NCBI GenBank assembly: GCA_964537285.1
Contig: CAZHZT010000045.1
Coordinates: forward strand, 1-38,416
Direction: 5' to 3'
Length of the DNA stretch: 38,416 nt
Origin: CAZHZT01 sp964537285
GTDB taxonomy: Bacteria > Bacteroidota > Bacteroidia > Chitinophagales > Saprospiraceae
A program made the translations under genes and the position numbers. Numbering within the stretch: position 1 is the first letter of the stretch; each line of letters opens with the position of its first letter. Positions 19,434 through 27,572 of this stretch are shown here, in pieces. Below the pieces are notes generated by a model, which was not told the DNA's origin, searched no databases, and saw only the letters and a program-made list of their open reading frames with translations.

Positions 19434-20972
19434 ATGAAATATCCAATCGGTATACAAGACTTTAGGGAAATTCGGGAGAAGGGCTATGTTTACATAGACA
19501 AAACAAAGCATGTTCTCAATGTATTGAATAATGGAAAATACTTCTTCCTTTCCCGACCCCGCCGCTTCGGCAAATCTCTCCTGCTTTCTACTATCAAGGA
19601 ATTGTACAGTGGGCAAAAAGACCTTTTTAATGGATTGTGGATTGAAGATCAGTGGAATTGGGACGTCCAACATCCAGTCATTCACTTAAAGTTTGCTACA
19701 TTTTCTTACAAAGACAATCCTCTTAAAGGAGCCATTACCTTTGGCTTAAAAAAGGAAGGCGAAAACCTGGGCGTAGAACTGGAGGAGAGTCCGTTTGTGA
19801 ACTCGCTGGAGGAACTCATTCAAAAAACATATCAGAAATACGGCAGCAAGGTCGTATTGCTCGTTGATGAATACGACAAACCCATCATTGATTACCTGGA
19901 TGACATTGAACAGGCTGAGGCCAATAGAGAGGTCCTGAAAAATTTTTATTCCATAATTAAAGATAGCGACCCTTATCTGGAGTTGGTATTCATCACCGGG
20001 GTGTCTGCCTTTTCCAAAGTAAGCATTTTTTCGGAACTGAATAACCTGAACAATATCAGCCTTCATCGATACACCGACACCTTGCTGGGAATTACCCAGG
20101 AAGAGTTGGAAGCTTATTTTTCTAAACCGCTCCAAGAAATTGCCGATCTGGAACAAATTCCTTTAGAGGCTCTGATGAATAAAGTCCGGATTTGGTACAA
20201 CGGCTACTCCTGGAATGGGGTAGATCGCTTGTACAACCCTTTTTCGCTGCTTCGCTTCCTGGATGCTCAGGCCTTTCAAAACTTCTGGTTCGAAACCGGC
20301 ACACCGACTTTTCTGGTAAAGGAAATGCGCAAACATCATTACTACGACATTGAACAGGCCGAAGCCAGTCCCGAACAACTCACCAGCTTCCATGCCGGCG
20401 CCTTGGATCCTATCAGCGTACTTTTCCAAACGGGTTATTTAACCATAGATCATTTCGATAAGACCTTTCGCCAATACATTCTCCGGTATCCCAATGAGGA
20501 AGTGCGCTTTTCTATGCAGCAACACTTGTTTTTAATTTATCAGGAAAAGTATCCGGGCAATGCCCTCTCTCCTGTGGTTGCTCTGGCTAAAGCACTCGCC
20601 ATTAAAGATATTGAGAGAGTGATCGCTATTATTAACGGCCTTTTCGCTTCCATTCCCTACGAACTTTGGCAAAAGGAAAACGAGCATTTCTACCACGCGC
20701 TTGTCCACCTGATCTTTTCCATATTGGGTACTTATATCCGGTCGGAAGTGCATACCTCCCGGGGCCGATGCGATGCATTGGTGGAAAACGACAACTATAT
20801 CTATGCCTTTGAGTTCAAACTGGATGGCAGTGCGGAATTGGCCCTGCAGCAGATCCACGAAAAGGGTTACTTAACGCCTTATCAGAACTCCGCTAAGGAA
20901 AAAGTGGCGGTGGGGATTAATTTTTCTACAGAGAAGAAGGAAGTGGAGGGGTGGAAACATGAGTCATCCTGA
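19434..20972 (+). CDS. AAA-ATPase-like protein with PD-(D/E)XK nuclease-like C-terminus
   Basis: This 512-residue protein matches the AAA-ATPase_like/DUF1703 family, widespread and multi-copy in Bacteroidota. The N-terminus has YPIGIQDFREIREKGYVYID, then the family P-loop SRPRRFGKSLLLST (residues 40-53). The Walker B motif is KVVLLVDEYDKPIID (D145, E146). The C-terminal part carries a restriction-nuclease-like core: D447 in GRCDALVE, E460 and K462 in AFEFKL, and a following QQ (472-473). Family members are proposed nucleases of unknown target; defence or mobile-element roles are speculation. The start is fixed by the promoter element just upstream. The stop codon (20970-20972) lies inside the hairpin at 20954-20995, so the last residues (HESS) are encoded by the hairpin. 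The gene is flanked by related hairpins on both sides. Confidence 0.9.
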   Translation: MKYPIGIQDFREIREKGYVYIDKTKHVLNVLNNGKYFFLSRPRRFGKSLLLSTIKELYSGQKDLFNGLWIEDQWNWDVQHPVIHLKFATFSYKDNPLKGAITFGLKKEGENLGVELEESPFVNSLEELIQKTYQKYGSKVVLLVDEYDKPIIDYLDDIEQAEANREVLKNFYSIIKDSDPYLELVFITGVSAFSKVSIFSELNNLNNISLHRYTDTLLGITQEELEAYFSKPLQEIADLEQIPLEALMNKVRIWYNGYSWNGVDRLYNPFSLLRFLDAQAFQNFWFETGTPTFLVKEMRKHHYYDIEQAEASPEQLTSFHAGALDPISVLFQTGYLTIDHFDKTFRQYILRYPNEEVRFSMQQHLFLIYQEKYPGNALSPVVALAKALAIKDIERVIAIINGLFASIPYELWQKENEHFYHALVHLIFSILGTYIRSEVHTSRGRCDALVENDNYIYAFEFKLDGSAELALQQIHEKGYLTPYQNSAKEKVAVGINFSTEKKEVEGWKHESS

Positions 20973-20995
20973 ATTTTCGGGATGACTCATGTTTC
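20954..20995 (+). terminator. Hairpin overlapping the AAA-ATPase stop codon
   Basis: Arms of 20 bases (20954-20973 and 20976-20995) pair fully apart from one T·G wobble, around a TT loop. The hairpin lies between two convergent genes and could terminate both. There is no long T-tract, so termination is inferred from position. It belongs to the same family as 23810-23853 and 35058-35095 (core aacatgagtcatcc...gaattttcggga). Confidence 0.6.
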
Positions 20996-21007
20996 ATACT
21001 TTCACGC

Positions 21008-21811
21008 TTAATCATAAAGCTCAGAAACCCAAAACGTCACCGCTAATTCAGCCCAGTTCGTTACAACCGGCAAAACATCCGGAGAAATCCCCGGTTGAAC
21101 GATCCCGCGATTTCTAAAACCTCTAAACTGATGAAGGTCTATGAACCAATCGTCCGTGCTGGAGTTGTGGTTAAAATAGGCAATGGTCTGCTCCTGAATG
21201 CGTTCCCAGGAAAACCAATTGTCGGCATCGAAATCATAAAAGTATAAAGCCAGGGCGTAGCCCGCGATAGGGGTGGAGTTGCTGTAATAATCAATGTAGG
21301 CTTCTTTCAAGTCTTTTTCCATCGCATCTCTGTTTTCTTCTGAAACCTCTCTCTCTACAGCCACCTGAAGTACTTTTTCGGTAATGAACTGACGTAACTT
21401 TTCCTGGTCTTGTACCAGGGTTCTGAAAGCTTCCTGATCGTCAAAGGTGTATCTGAAAAACTCCAGTGGCCAGTTTTCCATGTAAATCGTACCACTTTCA
21501 TACATAGAATTCCGGAAAGTTTCATCTGCACTTCTTCCAAAACTATAGACCAGGTCTTTAACGGTTCCCGGACCTACGCCACGGATGGCGTCGATTTGCT
21601 CAAAATCCGTGAAACGACGCCGCGGTAATTGGTTTCGTTCCCTTAAAATTCGGGCAGCTAGCGTTTTGCCAATGGTTTTTCCCTGGCCATCCGAGGGATC
21701 ATCTTGAATGGTTCCATCAAGAATCCTATCGACATTTCGGGCTGAATTGAAAAAGCCCACAATTCTGTTTTGCACCCATAATGGAATGTCTGGATGTGAT
21801 GTTTTTGACAT
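21008..21811 (-). CDS. Uncharacterised helix-hairpin-helix protein
   Basis: The product has 267 residues and no signal peptide or membrane segment. Residues 71-91 (EQIDAIRGVGPGTVKDLVYSF) hold a helix-hairpin-helix motif with the GVGPGT hairpin, which normally contacts the DNA backbone. The N-terminus is rich in Arg and Asp, and the C-terminal half is acidic and aromatic (YALALYFYDFDADNWFSW). I do not recognise the full-length family. I chose the ATG at 21809-21811 (MSKTSHPDIP); an upstream in-frame ATG at 21949 would add 46 basic, low-information residues and overlap the repeat element starting at 21946. The gene is convergent with the AAA-ATPase gene and divergent from miaB. Confidence 0.75.
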   Translation of the reverse strand: MSKTSHPDIPLWVQNRIVGFFNSARNVDRILDGTIQDDPSDGQGKTIGKTLAARILRERNQLPRRRFTDFEQIDAIRGVGPGTVKDLVYSFGRSADETFRNSMYESGTIYMENWPLEFFRYTFDDQEAFRTLVQDQEKLRQFITEKVLQVAVEREVSEENRDAMEKDLKEAYIDYYSNSTPIAGYALALYFYDFDADNWFSWERIQEQTIAYFNHNSSTDDWFIDLHQFRGFRNRGIVQPGISPDVLPVVTNWAELAVTFWVSELYD

Positions 21812-21945
21812 AGGTTTAATTGATTTTTTCGTTGAATTCAATGATTTATTAACGCGCTTTGAAGTGTAAAAATTCTTGCAGAGATTTATTATCCTAAAAC
21901 CTTTTATGGGCCGAAGGGCTGATTTATTTCTAATGTGAGAATTCA

Positions 21946-22112
21946 GCAATTCCCGCTTAGAAAATCCAAAACCAAATATACACCGCTTCTTGGCAATATT
22001 TTCTTTTTTGAGAGGGCCGATAGGGCAATTTTGCGAAGCAAAATTGCCCTATCGGCCCTCTCAAAAGAAATTTCGCGCCGTAGGCGCGTTTATTCCCTAA
22101 AGCGAGAATTGC
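21946..22112. repeat. Composite palindromic element A (shared apex with 36421-36536)
   Basis: The outer pair gcaattcccgctt (21946-21958) and aagcgagaattgc (22100-22112) matches in 12 of 13 positions. Inside, a perfect 29-bp stem (22006-22034 with 22038-22066) has a GAA loop; its apex is attttgcgaagcaaaat. A small hairpin, gcgccgtaggcgc, follows the inner stem. The same outer pair and apex occur at 36421-36536, but the middle of the stem is different sequence there. Confidence 0.8.
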
Positions 22113-22119
22113 TACTTAT

Positions 22120-22163
22120 AAGCTGGTTATCTAAAAATGTTTACATTTTTAGATAACCAGCTT
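22120..22163. repeat. Perfect 21-bp inverted repeat upstream of miaB
   Basis: The arms 22120-22140 and 22143-22163 are exactly complementary around a TT loop, beginning aagctggttatct. The repeat lies 24 bp before the miaB -33 element and between divergent genes, so it is not a terminator of either. It could be an operator or a remnant of a palindromic repeat. Confidence 0.8.
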
Positions 22164-22187
22164 GTATCTTCTAATAAAACCTGTCAT

Positions 22188-22222
22188 TTTGACATTTTTT
22201 ACGCCATTTTTCCGTATCTTTG
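22188..22222 (+). promoter_or_regulatory. miaB promoter, TTTG-N23-TATCTTTG
   Basis: TTTG at 22188-22191 and TATCTTTG at 22215-22222 match the Bacteroidota primary sigma consensus (TTTG, 17-23 bp, TAnnTTTG). The predicted transcript start is about 55 bp before the miaB ATG. Confidence 0.75.
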
Positions 22223-22283
22223 CGTCCGCTAAAGAACTTTTTAGGCCGTAAAGCCATTATTGAAGGAGAAAAATGGAATAGAG

Positions 22284-23729
22284 ATGTACAATAGCAATCC
22301 AACGTTAGAAAACATTCCGAAGGAATTGGACGAGAACAGACAGGGAGAGGTCTTTGAAGGTGCAAATGCCACAAAAAATACCCCCCCTGGAATCAAGAAG
22401 TTTTACATTGAAAGCTACGGCTGTCAAATGAATTTCAGTGACAGTGAGATCGTCGCTTCAATTTTATCAGAAATCAATTATCAATCCACCCGCCAATTGG
22501 AAGAGTCGGACTTGATTCTGATTAATACCTGCTCCATCCGGGAGAAGGCCGAAGATACCGTCCGCAAACGCCTGCGTGTTTTTAATAAAATAAAAGAGCA
22601 ACGCCCCGGAACCATGATTGGAGTGCTGGGGTGCATGGCGGAAAGGCTCAAGCAAAAATTACTCGAAGAGGAAAAGCTGGTTGATATGGTAGTGGGGCCC
22701 GATGCATACCGGGATCTACCCGGTTTGGTTGCCACCGCTGAAGAAGGAAACAAAGGCATAAATGTTTTCCTTTCCCGTGAAGAAACCTATGCCGACATCA
22801 GCCCGCTTCGCCTGGACTCCAATGGGGTGACGGCTTTTATTTCAATAATGCGTGGGTGCGATAATATGTGTTCGTTCTGTGTGGTTCCTTTCACACGCGG
22901 TCGCGAACGTAGTCGAAATGCTTTTAGCATTGTTTCCGAAGCAGTCGATCTTTTTGAAAAGGGCTATCGCGAAGTGACGCTCCTCGGTCAAAATGTGGAT
23001 TCTTACAAATGGCAAAATCCGGAAACTACAAAAACCGTCTCTTTTGCAAACCTTCTGGAAATGGTGGCTCAGGTACATCCTGACCTTAGAGTGCGTTTTT
23101 CCACTTCTCATCCCAAAGACATAACGGATGAAGTGCTCTTCACCATGAAAAAGTATGAAAATATTTGCAAGTACATTCACCTGCCTGTGCAATCCGGGAA
23201 TAGCCGTATTCTGGACTTAATGAATCGAACTTATTCCCGGGAGTGGTACAAAAATAAAATAGATCGAATCTATGAAATAATGCCTGATTGTGCGGTTTCT
23301 TCTGATGTAATCGCGGGTTTTTGTACCGAAACAGAAGAAGATCACCAGGATACGCTTTCGATGATAGAGTATGCTCAATACAGTATGTCATACATGTTTT
23401 ATTATTCGGAACGCCCCGGGACACCTGCTGCAAGAAAATTGGAGGATGACGTTCCTATGGAGGTGAAGAAAAGACGCCTTCAGGAAATCATTCGCTTGCA
23501 AACAGGCATTTCGCTTAAAAATAATCAAAAAGATATCGGCAAAATCTTTAAAGTACTTATCGAAGGAACGTCTAAAAGATCCGATTCAGACTTCAAAGGC
23601 CGGAACAGCCAAAATAAAATGATCGTCTTTCCTAAAAAAGAAGGGCTAAAACCTGGCGATTATGTGCACGTGAAAGTGTTCGATGCTACGAGCGCTACAC
23701 TTAAGGGGGAACTCGTGGAAAATGAATAA
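22284..23729 (+). CDS. miaB: tRNA-2-methylthio-N6-dimethylallyladenosine synthase MiaB
   Basis: This radical-SAM methylthiotransferase adds a 2-methylthio group to i6A37 of tRNAs that read UNN codons. The 481-residue protein has the N-terminal UPF0004 cysteines C47 (YGCQMNFSDSE), C83 (NTCSIREKAE) and C117 (LGCMAER) for the auxiliary Fe-S cluster. The radical-SAM motif is RGCDNMCSFC (C192, C196, C199), and a TRAM-like RNA-binding domain forms the C-terminus (about 415-481). I prefer the ATG at 22284; an in-frame TTG at 22260 would add eight residues. The promoter lies at 22188-22222. The gene ends 151 bp before the sigma-54 regulator, with a hairpin between them. Confidence 0.95.
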   Translation: MYNSNPTLENIPKELDENRQGEVFEGANATKNTPPGIKKFYIESYGCQMNFSDSEIVASILSEINYQSTRQLEESDLILINTCSIREKAEDTVRKRLRVFNKIKEQRPGTMIGVLGCMAERLKQKLLEEEKLVDMVVGPDAYRDLPGLVATAEEGNKGINVFLSREETYADISPLRLDSNGVTAFISIMRGCDNMCSFCVVPFTRGRERSRNAFSIVSEAVDLFEKGYREVTLLGQNVDSYKWQNPETTKTVSFANLLEMVAQVHPDLRVRFSTSHPKDITDEVLFTMKKYENICKYIHLPVQSGNSRILDLMNRTYSREWYKNKIDRIYEIMPDCAVSSDVIAGFCTETEEDHQDTLSMIEYAQYSMSYMFYYSERPGTPAARKLEDDVPMEVKKRRLQEIIRLQTGISLKNNQKDIGKIFKVLIEGTSKRSDSDFKGRNSQNKMIVFPKKEGLKPGDYVHVKVFDATSATLKGELVENE

Positions 23730-23733
23730 AAGT

Positions 23734-23795
23734 TACATGTTTTATGTCAAAGAACTAAATTACACGTTTTATGTCAAAGAACTAAATTACACATG
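23734..23795. repeat. Two tandem copies of a 27-bp repeat after miaB
   Basis: Copies 23734-23760 and 23761-23787 differ at one base (tacatg versus tacacg) and share ttttatgtcaaagaactaaat. A third copy starts (tacacatg, 23788-23795) and breaks off. The repeat begins four bases after the miaB stop codon. Confidence 0.85.
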
Positions 23796-23809
23796 AAAGG
23801 AAGTGTGTA

Positions 23810-23853
23810 TTAAACATGAGTCATCCCGGATTTTCGGAATGACTCATGTTTAA
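23810..23853 (+). terminator. Hairpin between miaB and the sigma-54 regulator
   Basis: A stem of about 20 bp (taaacatgagtcatccc... with ...atgactcatgttta) has a small imperfection next to the ttt-containing loop. It is the same family as 20954-20995. It probably separates the miaB transcript from the regulator, though no T-tract follows. Confidence 0.6.
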
Positions 23854-23880
23854 CAAGTACTTCCAGAACAAACAAATAAC

Positions 23881-25146
23881 ATGGCAAAAAACCTTCAAGC
23901 GATAAAACAACGTTTTGGAATTATAGGAAGATCTCAGGCCCTGGATCAGGCTTTAGATACGGCCGTCAGGGTAGCTCCGACAGATCTGACCGTTTTGATT
24001 ACCGGAGAGAGTGGAGTAGGGAAGGAGGTATTCTCCAAAATCATTCATCAACTGAGCCCGAGAAAGCATAATCAATTCATTGCCATTAACTGTGGGGCAA
24101 TCCCCGAAGGAACAATTAATTCTGAACTGTTCGGCCACGAAAAAGGAGCTTTTACAGGGGCTACCTCTGATCGTAAAGGTTATTTTGAAACGGTAGACGG
24201 CGGAACTATTTTTTTGGATGAAATAGGCGAGATGCCTCTGGATACCCAATCTTTTTTACTCCGGATACTTGAAAGTGGTGAGTTTCTAAGAGTTGGATCA
24301 TCAAAAGTGCATCGAACTGATGTAAGAGTTATTGCTGCTACAAACGTGGATTTAAAAGAAAAGGTGCGGAAAGGCAAGTTCAGGGAAGATTTGTTCTATC
24401 GCTTAAATACTGTGCCCATTTCGGTTCCGGCACTGAAAGACCGGCGAGATGACATCTACATGCTCTTCCGGAAGTTTGCCTCTGAATTTGCTGAAAAATA
24501 CCGAACAACACCGGTTCAACTGGACGATCGTGCCCAGATCATGTTGGAAAATTATCAATGGCCGGGAAATGTACGTGAACTGAAAAACATGGCAGAGCAA
24601 TTATCCGTGCTTTCTGAAGAAAAAATGATTACAGGAGAGACCATGATGGATTATTTTCCGCAACTCCTAAAGCGAAACCTCCCAATGATCCCTGAAAAAA
24701 GAAATAATCATGGGACTATGGAAGAACGCGAGATCTTGTATAATTTGCTTTTTGAAATGAAAAAAGATCTCAATGACCTGAAGTCTATTGTTTTTGGCCT
24801 AATTCAAAGCAATGATTTAAGTGTGCCTGAAAAAGGACTCGTTCAGCAGCATCTGCAACCGATCCCTTTTGATGGTGGTTATCCCGTAAGATCGGAATCA
24901 TCTTCAGCAAAGACCTTTGATGAAAATCGAATCCCTGAGAAAGAAAATGTTCGATTGATAATTGAAGATAAAGAGCACTATCAGGATAGTGAAGAACTGG
25001 AAGAAAGTCTTTCCTTGGAAGAAATGGAAAAACAGATGATTAAGAAAGCGTTAAAAAAGTACCGTGGACGTCGAAAAGAGGCTGCTTTGGAGCTGGGAAT
25101 CTCCGAAAGAACGTTATACAGAAAAATAAAGTTCTATAACCTATGA
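23881..25146 (+). CDS. Sigma-54-dependent transcriptional activator (Fis-type HTH)
   Basis: This 421-residue bacterial enhancer-binding protein has no N-terminal receiver or sensor domain; the AAA+ domain starts almost at once. Walker A is GESGVGKE (42-49), the sigma-54-contacting loop is GAFTGA (89-94), and Walker B is GGTIFLDEIGE (107-117). Arginine fingers and sensor II fall in DLFYRLNTVPISVPALKDRR and WPGNVREL. A long acidic linker precedes a C-terminal Fis-type helix-turn-helix (about 390-421, AALELGISERTLYRKI). Without an input domain it may be controlled by expression level or a partner. It overlaps lptE by four bases (ATGA), so the two are translationally coupled, which hints at a link to envelope biogenesis. 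The target promoters are unknown. Confidence 0.93.
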   Translation: MAKNLQAIKQRFGIIGRSQALDQALDTAVRVAPTDLTVLITGESGVGKEVFSKIIHQLSPRKHNQFIAINCGAIPEGTINSELFGHEKGAFTGATSDRKGYFETVDGGTIFLDEIGEMPLDTQSFLLRILESGEFLRVGSSKVHRTDVRVIAATNVDLKEKVRKGKFREDLFYRLNTVPISVPALKDRRDDIYMLFRKFASEFAEKYRTTPVQLDDRAQIMLENYQWPGNVRELKNMAEQLSVLSEEKMITGETMMDYFPQLLKRNLPMIPEKRNNHGTMEEREILYNLLFEMKKDLNDLKSIVFGLIQSNDLSVPEKGLVQQHLQPIPFDGGYPVRSESSSAKTFDENRIPEKENVRLIIEDKEHYQDSEELEESLSLEEMEKQMIKKALKKYRGRRKEAALELGISERTLYRKIKFYNL

Positions 25147-25643
25147 TCTTAAGATATCCTTTCTTTATCCTGTTATTTTTTTCGCTTCTGTTCAATGCTT
25201 GCTACTCGTTTAAAAATGTAAGCATCCCCATAGAAGTGAAAACTTTTTATGTGGAAAACTTTACTAATAAAGCTAGCAATGTAGTGCCCACATTAGCGGT
25301 AGATTTTACGGAAACCCTTAAAAATAAAATCCGGAATGAATCCCGGCTCCTTTTTAATGAAATTGATCCGCATGTGACTTTTTCAGGTTATATCTCCAGA
25401 TATTCCATCACGGCTGTCGCTCCGGAACAAGGGGAAACAACGGCTTTTAACCGCTTGACTATAAGTGTTAACGTAGAATACGAAAATATTTTCGATGAGG
25501 AGAGTAACTTTAAACGGGAATTTGAATTTTTTGAAGATTACGAAAGTACAGAGAATATTCTTGCTATTCAGGATAATCTTATCCGTAATATTAACGGGCA
25601 GATTGTAGATGATATCTTTAATGCCGCTTTTAACAACTGGTAG
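25143..25643 (+). CDS. lptE: LptE family outer-membrane lipoprotein
   Basis: The product has 166 residues with a lipoprotein signal peptide (MILRYPFFILLFFSLLFNAC) and the predicted lipidated cysteine C20. The mature part follows the LptE pattern: VKTFYVENFTNKAS, VPTLAVDFTETLKNKI, and a beta-rich C-terminus ending DDIFNAAFNNW. LptE plugs the LptD barrel and helps insert lipopolysaccharide into the outer membrane. The start codon overlaps the stop of the upstream regulator. Confidence 0.85.
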   Translation: MILRYPFFILLFFSLLFNACYSFKNVSIPIEVKTFYVENFTNKASNVVPTLAVDFTETLKNKIRNESRLLFNEIDPHVTFSGYISRYSITAVAPEQGETTAFNRLTISVNVEYENIFDEESNFKREFEFFEDYESTENILAIQDNLIRNINGQIVDDIFNAAFNNW

Positions 25644-25681
25644 AGAGAATCCCTTAAGATTTCCATTTAGAATATGAATTA

Positions 25682-25712
25682 TTTTGATATTTGATAAAAA
25701 AATGTTATTTTG
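25682..25712 (+). promoter_or_regulatory. Likely promoter of the TPR-like gene
   Basis: TTTTG (25682-25686) and TTATTTTG (25705-25712) are 18 bp apart. The second differs from TAnnTTTG at one conserved position. It lies in the 101-bp gap after lptE, 32 bp before the next ATG, so the TPR-like gene and secG may have their own start. Confidence 0.45.
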
Positions 25713-25744
25713 CTTAAATTATCAAAATATTCTCTTATTTTTTT

Positions 25745-26989
25745 ATGAACGCTGAGCGATTTGTAGATTGTCTTAAAAATCCTTCTCAATTATATCAGGT
25801 TAGATATCAGGAACTTAAGAGCCTGGTGTTGCAATATCCCTATTGTCAGAACCTTAGGTATCTATTAGTACAGAAAAGTAAAATGGATAAACACAAGGAT
25901 TTTGATAGAAATCTTGCTCTGGCTGCAACTTATAGTATCGATAGAGGCTTTTTGTTCAAGGAATTAGAAGTTGAAAAACAAGAAGCTGATAATATTTCGA
26001 GCGTTCACCTGGGGCCTGACTATCTGGAGTTGGATGACCTATCACAAAGTATTTTATCCTCTGCCTCTGATTCAGAACCCGATAATGATGACGGATTCAT
26101 TGAAATTCCTCCTGCACCAGAATCAGATTTTGAATTCCAAATAGGGGAATCCGTTTCAGATGAAGAACAAAAGGTGAATCTTGAGCTTGAAACGCTCGAA
26201 ATCCTTGATGAAAATGTTCCAAAAAATTTCGAGCCATCAAAACGCTTTGACCAGAACAAGGAATCAGAAGATATCGACCTTGAAAAACCCATCAGTGAAG
26301 CCTTAAATGAATTATTCGAAGATAATTTTGCAAAACCCAAGTTGTCTACTCCAAAAAATGATGAAATAGAAGAGCTTTTCAAGCTAGAAGACGAAACCGA
26401 TCAAGAACCTGCTGATATTATTAGCAATCAAAATAAAAAAACTTTTTGGAGTGAGTTGGAAGCCGTTTTCCCGGAAGGTGAACTTTTTACCGATCTTCGC
26501 TTTGATCAACTTGGCGGTTTTGCTGCCGAGATAGTAGGTATAACCAAAAAGCATCTGAAAAAAGTTAGCCACATTTCAAATGATCTCTCAAAAAAATCAC
26601 GTATAAAGACTACGGCCAAAGTAAATTCGGAAAATAAAATGAATCAAGCACCGAAGCCTGTTCCCAAGTCATCCTTTAGTAGCTGGCTGAAACAATTCAG
26701 CCCTCCGGTGGTAAAGGTTAGCATTGAAGCAACTGAAGAAGATAAAACATCGAAAGATGCCTCTGGAAAAGATAGGGAACCGCTGCCTAAAAAAAGCGTA
26801 AGTATTATCGCCGAACAGAGCGTCCTGGAATCTGATGATCTGGTGTCAGAAACATTGGCAGAACTCCTTGTAAAACAGCGTAGCTTCAAGAAAGCTATTG
26901 CTATGTATGAAAAACTTCGTTTGCTATTTCCAAATAAAAGTAGTTTCTTTGCGAAAAGAATTGAAGAGTTAAAAAGTAACCTTATTTAG
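25745..26989 (+). CDS. TPR-like cytoplasmic protein of unknown function
   Basis: The protein has 414 residues and no signal peptide. The N-terminal 75 residues form a helical domain (FVDCLKNPSQLYQVRYQELK, then YPYCQNLRYLLVQKSK) that I recall in Bacteroidota proteins at this locus. A long, acidic, low-complexity middle (about 80-330) looks disordered. The C-terminal 45 residues (SETLAELLVKQRSFKKAIAM, then YEKLRLLFPNKSSFFAKRIE) form one TPR-like helical pair. Such proteins usually act as binding scaffolds, but the partner is unknown. secG follows after 21 bp, so co-transcription is likely. Confidence 0.85.
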   Translation: MNAERFVDCLKNPSQLYQVRYQELKSLVLQYPYCQNLRYLLVQKSKMDKHKDFDRNLALAATYSIDRGFLFKELEVEKQEADNISSVHLGPDYLELDDLSQSILSSASDSEPDNDDGFIEIPPAPESDFEFQIGESVSDEEQKVNLELETLEILDENVPKNFEPSKRFDQNKESEDIDLEKPISEALNELFEDNFAKPKLSTPKNDEIEELFKLEDETDQEPADIISNQNKKTFWSELEAVFPEGELFTDLRFDQLGGFAAEIVGITKKHLKKVSHISNDLSKKSRIKTTAKVNSENKMNQAPKPVPKSSFSSWLKQFSPPVVKVSIEATEEDKTSKDASGKDREPLPKKSVSIIAEQSVLESDDLVSETLAELLVKQRSFKKAIAMYEKLRLLFPNKSSFFAKRIEELKSNLI

Positions 26990-27010
26990 AAACTATAAGA
27001 ATTGTAAGTT

Positions 27011-27280
27011 ATGTTAGTAGGGATGACAATTTTAATTGCACTGGTATGTATCCTTCTGATGGCTGTAGTGCTAATCCAGAATCCTAAAGGTGGAGGGATC
27101 GATTCTACATTCGGCGGAAATACAGGCAACCAAATGTTCGGAGCCGCAAAATCAACAGATTTTATTGAGAAATTGACCTGGTACCTGGCACTCGCTATGT
27201 TCGTTCTTTGTATCATTACAAGCTTAATGGTAGGCGGTACGGGTACAGAAGTGGATCTTGCTCCTTTACAGTCTCAGTAA
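27011..27280 (+). CDS. secG: Preprotein translocase subunit SecG
   Basis: The product is 89 residues, with a first membrane helix (about 3-23), the SecG signature LIQNPKGGGIDSTFGG in the cytoplasmic loop, and a second helix (about 57-77). SecG is the small accessory subunit of the SecYEG channel and helps protein translocation across the inner membrane. It lies 21 bp after the TPR-like gene and is followed by a strong hairpin terminator. Confidence 0.93.
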   Translation: MLVGMTILIALVCILLMAVVLIQNPKGGGIDSTFGGNTGNQMFGAAKSTDFIEKLTWYLALAMFVLCIITSLMVGGTGTEVDLAPLQSQ

Positions 27281-27316
27281 AAACAGTCGGGATATAGAAC
27301 CTTAGCCAGTGTGATA

Positions 27317-27391
27317 AATAGCAAAGGCTGAAAAAAAAGAAGCGCATGGATGATTTCATCCATGCGCTTCTTTTTTTCAGCCTTTGCTATT
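27317..27391. terminator. Extended bidirectional-type terminator after secG
   Basis: The arms 27317-27353 and 27356-27391 are complementary over 36 bp except for one extra A (8 A against 7 T), with a TT loop. An A-tract, a GC-containing inner stem (gaagcgcatggatga) and a T-tract form a classic terminator. Outside the tracts, a further 14 bp (aatagcaaaggctg) also pairs. Confidence 0.85.
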
Positions 27392-27565
27392 GGCTCTAGA
27401 TGATTTGATTTGAGAAAAGTTTAAAAAATATCCTTTGCCCTTTAATTCAAAAAGAATCAGCCTTTAAAATCATTTTTGTCATTCTGTCAAGCAATTTTTA
27501 CAGCATGGAACGCATTTTTTCCTAGCTCTAAATGATTTTTCGGTAATATTGACAGGATTTCTGAC

Positions 27566-27572
27566 TTGGCAC
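27566..27572 (+). promoter_or_regulatory. TTGGCAC motif upstream of groES, possible sigma-54-type -24 element
   Basis: TTGGCAC resembles the -24 half of a sigma-54 promoter. The expected -12 TTGC half is replaced by atgat at the right distance, so the match is incomplete. It lies 67 bp before the groES ATG, directly after TTGACAGGATTTCTGAC. A sigma-54 activator gene lies 2.5 kb upstream. This is a suggestion only. Confidence 0.3.

Larger units (their letters stand above)
21812..22283. other. Divergent intergenic region holding two inverted-repeat structures
   Basis: The 472 bp between the HHH gene and miaB contain a composite palindromic element (21946-22112), a second perfect hairpin (22120-22163) and the miaB promoter (22188-22222). 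Both palindromes lie upstream of both flanking genes. I find no further gene here. Confidence 0.75.

Noticed and set aside
21812..21949. Upstream in-frame ATG extending the HHH protein by 46 residues
   Set aside because: The extension is basic and unstructured and overlaps the start of repeat element A; the ATG at 21811 gives a normal N-terminus.
22260..22283. TTG start for miaB
   Set aside because: An ATG follows eight codons later and the extra residues carry no conserved feature; TTG remains possible.
23734..23795. CRISPR-like repeat
   Set aside because: Only two abutting copies without spacers and no cas genes; it is a simple tandem duplication.
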